Shown in pieces: positions 13,931 through 15,621 of a stretch of 15,621 nucleotides of DNA. The stretch covers positions 1 through 15,621 of the forward strand of contig CALBGL010000051.1 in NCBI GenBank assembly GCA_937892735.1, written 5' to 3'. Every line of letters starts with the position of its first letter. Positions within the stretch are counted from its first letter, which is position 1. The notes under the pieces are model-generated. The model was not told the origin of the DNA and ran no database searches. It was given only the letters and a program-made list of their open reading frames with translations. The translations under genes and the position numbers were made by a program. The stretch is from an uncultured Clostridia bacterium. Its GTDB lineage: Bacteria > Bacillota > Clostridia > Lachnospirales > Bianqueaceae.

Positions 13931-14766
13931 TTCGAGATATCACCATCGGACAGTACTATCCGGTGGATTCTCCGATCCATCGTCTGGATCCCCGTGTCAA
14001 GCTCGCCGCCACCTTTTTGTTTATTATCGGTATCTTCTGTGTTGATAATTTCCTGGGGTTCGGTCTCGCGATTCTCATGCTGGCTTTGGTGGTCTATAAA
14101 GCGAAGATTCCATTTTCCTATTTATTGCGCGGCCTGAAGGCCATCTTCATCCTGCTGATCTTCTCCGTGGTGATGAACCTGTTTTTGAATCGGCAGGGGG
14201 AAGAGTTGGTTTCTTTCTGGATCTTCACGATCACAGACCAGGGGGTGTACACAGCCGCCTTCCTGGGGCTGCGCCTGATTCTTTTGGTACTCGGCAGTTC
14301 TGTCATGACGCTGACTACGACGCCGCTGGAACTGACAGATGGTATTGAAAAAGCGATGCGGCCCCTGAAGAAGATTCGAGTACCTGTACATGAGATTGCC
14401 ATGATGATGAGCATTGCCCTGCGGTTCATTCCGATCCTGCTGGAAGAAACGGATAAGATTATGAAGGCTCAGCAGGCGCGCGGGGCGGATTTTGAGAGTG
14501 GCAATATCCTGCAGCGGGCGAAGAGTATGGTGCCTATTTTGGTGCCCCTGTTTATCTCGGCCTTTCGTCGGGCGGACGATCTGGCGACGGCAATGGAAGC
14601 TCGGTGTTATCGAGGCGATGTGGGGAGGACACGCATGAAGGAAATGGTCTATCGCGTGCAGGATAAGATCGCCTATGTCATTATTTTTGGAGGGCTTGCG
14701 ATTCTCATCGTCAGCCGTTTCGTACCCTCGTTGCCAGAAATCTTGCGGGCGGTGGGAATTTTATGA
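13927..14766 (+). CDS. ecfT: ECF transporter transmembrane scaffold subunit T
   Basis: A 279-residue membrane protein that joins the EcfA1-EcfA2 pair to interchangeable S components. The N-terminus IGQYYPVDSPIHRLDPRVKL is characteristic (the HRLDPRxK motif). About five hydrophobic segments lie near 26-45, 46-58, 70-87, 107-130 and 247-264. The two cytoplasmic coupling-helix motifs are AQQARGAD (181-188) and MEARCYRG (223-230); their arginines (R185, R226) contact the ATPases in the family. It overlaps both neighbours by 4 bp (13927-13930 and 14763-14766). No S-component gene is within the window, as expected for a shared group II module. Confidence 0.96.
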   Translation: MIRDITIGQYYPVDSPIHRLDPRVKLAATFLFIIGIFCVDNFLGFGLAILMLALVVYKAKIPFSYLLRGLKAIFILLIFSVVMNLFLNRQGEELVSFWIFTITDQGVYTAAFLGLRLILLVLGSSVMTLTTTPLELTDGIEKAMRPLKKIRVPVHEIAMMMSIALRFIPILLEETDKIMKAQQARGADFESGNILQRAKSMVPILVPLFISAFRRADDLATAMEARCYRGDVGRTRMKEMVYRVQDKIAYVIIFGGLAILIVSRFVPSLPEILRAVGIL

Positions 14767-15512
14767 GCCGTCGGATTCGGATGACGATTGCCTATGATGG
14801 CACGAGATATGCGGGTTGGCAGCGCCAGAAGAATGGCATCGCGGTGCAGCAGCGTCTGGAAGAGGCGTTCTATACCCTTTTTCACGAAAAAGTGGCGGTG
14901 GACGCCTCGGGGCGTACGGACGCTGGTGTGCATGCCTGGGGACAGGTCGCGGCAGTCACGTTGGAACATTCGATTCCGATCGAGCGTCTGGCTTTGGCCC
15001 TCAATAGCCAACTGCCGGAAGACATCCGCGTGATGGAAGCCACAGAGACCGCGCCCGACTTTCACCCGCAGTTTCAGGCTAAGCGAAAAACGTATCGATA
15101 CACCTATTTCAACGGACCGTTTCTGCCACCGCAGTACCGTTTTTACATGGCACATATCCATGAACCGATGGACATGGCCCGTATGAATGAGGCGGCAAAG
15201 GCATTGCTGGGTGAGCATGACTTCACGGCTGTCAGTTCGGCTCAGCGCACTTCTAAAACCACGGTCCGCCGTATTTATGATGCCAGTGTCTATCGCGATG
15301 TGGCGGATCCCCGTGTGATTCAGATCGAAGTGACAGGCAATGGTTTTCTGTATAACATGGTTCGTATCATCGCGGGGACTCTGGCAGATATCGGCCGTGG
15401 CCGTATGCCCGTATCGGCCCTGGCAGATGCGCTGCAGAAAAAAGACCGTACACTCGCAGGGGTGACGGCGCCGCCCCAGGGATTATCTTTGATGCGCGTC
15501 TTTTATGAATGA
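14763..15512 (+). CDS. truA: tRNA pseudouridine(38-40) synthase
   Basis: A 249-residue TruA, which converts uridines 38-40 of the tRNA anticodon stem-loop to pseudouridine. The catalytic aspartate is D53 in ASGRTDAGVHAWG (48-60). Other family motifs are AYDGTRYAGWQRQ (10-22), FHPQFQAKRKTYRY near residue 100, and GNGFLYNMVRIIAGTL near 195-210. The length is typical. It starts within the ecfT stop (ATGA) and so is translated from the ECF transcript; this linkage is common in Firmicutes with no known functional reason. A strong terminator follows directly. Confidence 0.97.
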   Translation: MSRRIRMTIAYDGTRYAGWQRQKNGIAVQQRLEEAFYTLFHEKVAVDASGRTDAGVHAWGQVAAVTLEHSIPIERLALALNSQLPEDIRVMEATETAPDFHPQFQAKRKTYRYTYFNGPFLPPQYRFYMAHIHEPMDMARMNEAAKALLGEHDFTAVSSAQRTSKTTVRRIYDASVYRDVADPRVIQIEVTGNGFLYNMVRIIAGTLADIGRGRMPVSALADALQKKDRTLAGVTAPPQGLSLMRVFYE

Positions 15513-15514
15513 TG

Positions 15515-15552
15515 AAAAAACTGCTTCGCAGAGGATGCGAAGCAGCTTTTTT
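15515..15552 (+). terminator. Strong intrinsic terminator after truA, probably bidirectional
   Basis: CTGCTTCGCA (15521-15530) pairs perfectly with TGCGAAGCAG (15536-15545) around a GAGGA loop, with six A before the stem (15515-15520) and six T after it (15547-15552, one C between). The A-run would serve as the T-run for a transcript coming from the right on the - strand. It begins 2 bp after the truA stop. Confidence 0.92.
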
Positions 15553-15567
15553 ATTGGGACGCGGGAT

Positions 15568-15596
15568 GATGATACACTGCGCCGCGTAGTATCATC
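15568..15596. repeat. Dyad-symmetric sequence at the right edge, function unknown
   Basis: GATGATAC (15568-15575) and GTATCATC (15589-15596) are perfect inverted arms around a 13-nt centre that itself continues the symmetry (GCG 15579-15581 against CGC 15583-15585). No T-run follows, so it is not a standard terminator. It could be an operator, part of a dispersed palindromic repeat, or lie inside the 3' end of a converging gene: the - strand is open from the window edge to a TAA at 15551-15553. A + strand ATG at 15600 follows, but has no ribosome site. Confidence 0.45.
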
Positions 15597-15621
15597 GAAA
15601 TGAAGGATTTTGGGCCGCGAT

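Noticed and set aside
15600..15621. Start of a new + strand gene at ATG 15600
   Set aside because: Only seven codons are visible, there is no Shine-Dalgarno sequence upstream, and a dyad element lies just before it.
1..15621. CRISPR arrays, tRNA or rRNA genes, transposases, phage genes
   Set aside because: No regularly spaced repeats, no cloverleaf-like sequence, no integrase or transposase frames seen on either strand.
15513..15621. Absence of rplM-rpsI after truA as a second synteny break
   Set aside because: The window ends only 109 bp after truA, and leaders or spacers could precede rplM, so absence cannot be concluded.

Overview
The window looks like a chromosomal segment of a Firmicute of class Clostridia, most likely Lachnospirales. 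Three things point there: the alpha-operon gene set running straight into ecfA1-ecfA2-ecfT-truA, an S4 protein without zinc-ligand cysteines that starts MAVNR, and an L17 with a long internal insertion. This placement rests on protein features and gene order, not on a database search. All convincing genes lie on the + strand and there is no sign of phage, IS element, CRISPR array, tRNA or rRNA.

Region 1 (1-8973) is one tightly packed unit. It holds the tail of one serine hydrolase and two complete paralogues of the beta-lactamase/D-aminopeptidase fold with no secretion signal. These are followed by a full Opp/Dpp-type peptide ABC importer in the order permease, permease, ATPase, ATPase, lipoprotein binding protein. 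Gaps are 33 bp or less, several genes overlap, and a clear intrinsic terminator follows the binding protein. The simplest reading is a peptide-scavenging operon: the lipoprotein captures a peptide-like compound, the permease and ATPases import it, and the cytosolic hydrolases cut it. The substrate is unknown; D-residue, cyclic or otherwise modified peptides are a reasonable guess.

Region 2 (8974-12164) is an alpha operon: a strong sigma-A-type promoter, a hairpin-rich leader of about 100 nt, then rpsM, rpsK, rpsD, rpoA and rplQ, ended by a terminator. The genes usually found just upstream in Clostridia (infA, rpmJ and the spc operon) are absent here; the peptide operon lies there instead.

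Region 3 (12165-15552) is the energy-coupling module of an ECF vitamin transporter (ecfA1, ecfA2, ecfT) followed by the tRNA pseudouridine synthase gene truA. All are joined by overlapping stop and start codons, and the region closes with a strong, probably bidirectional terminator. No substrate-binding S component is present. The last ~70 bp hold a dyad-symmetric sequence of unknown role.
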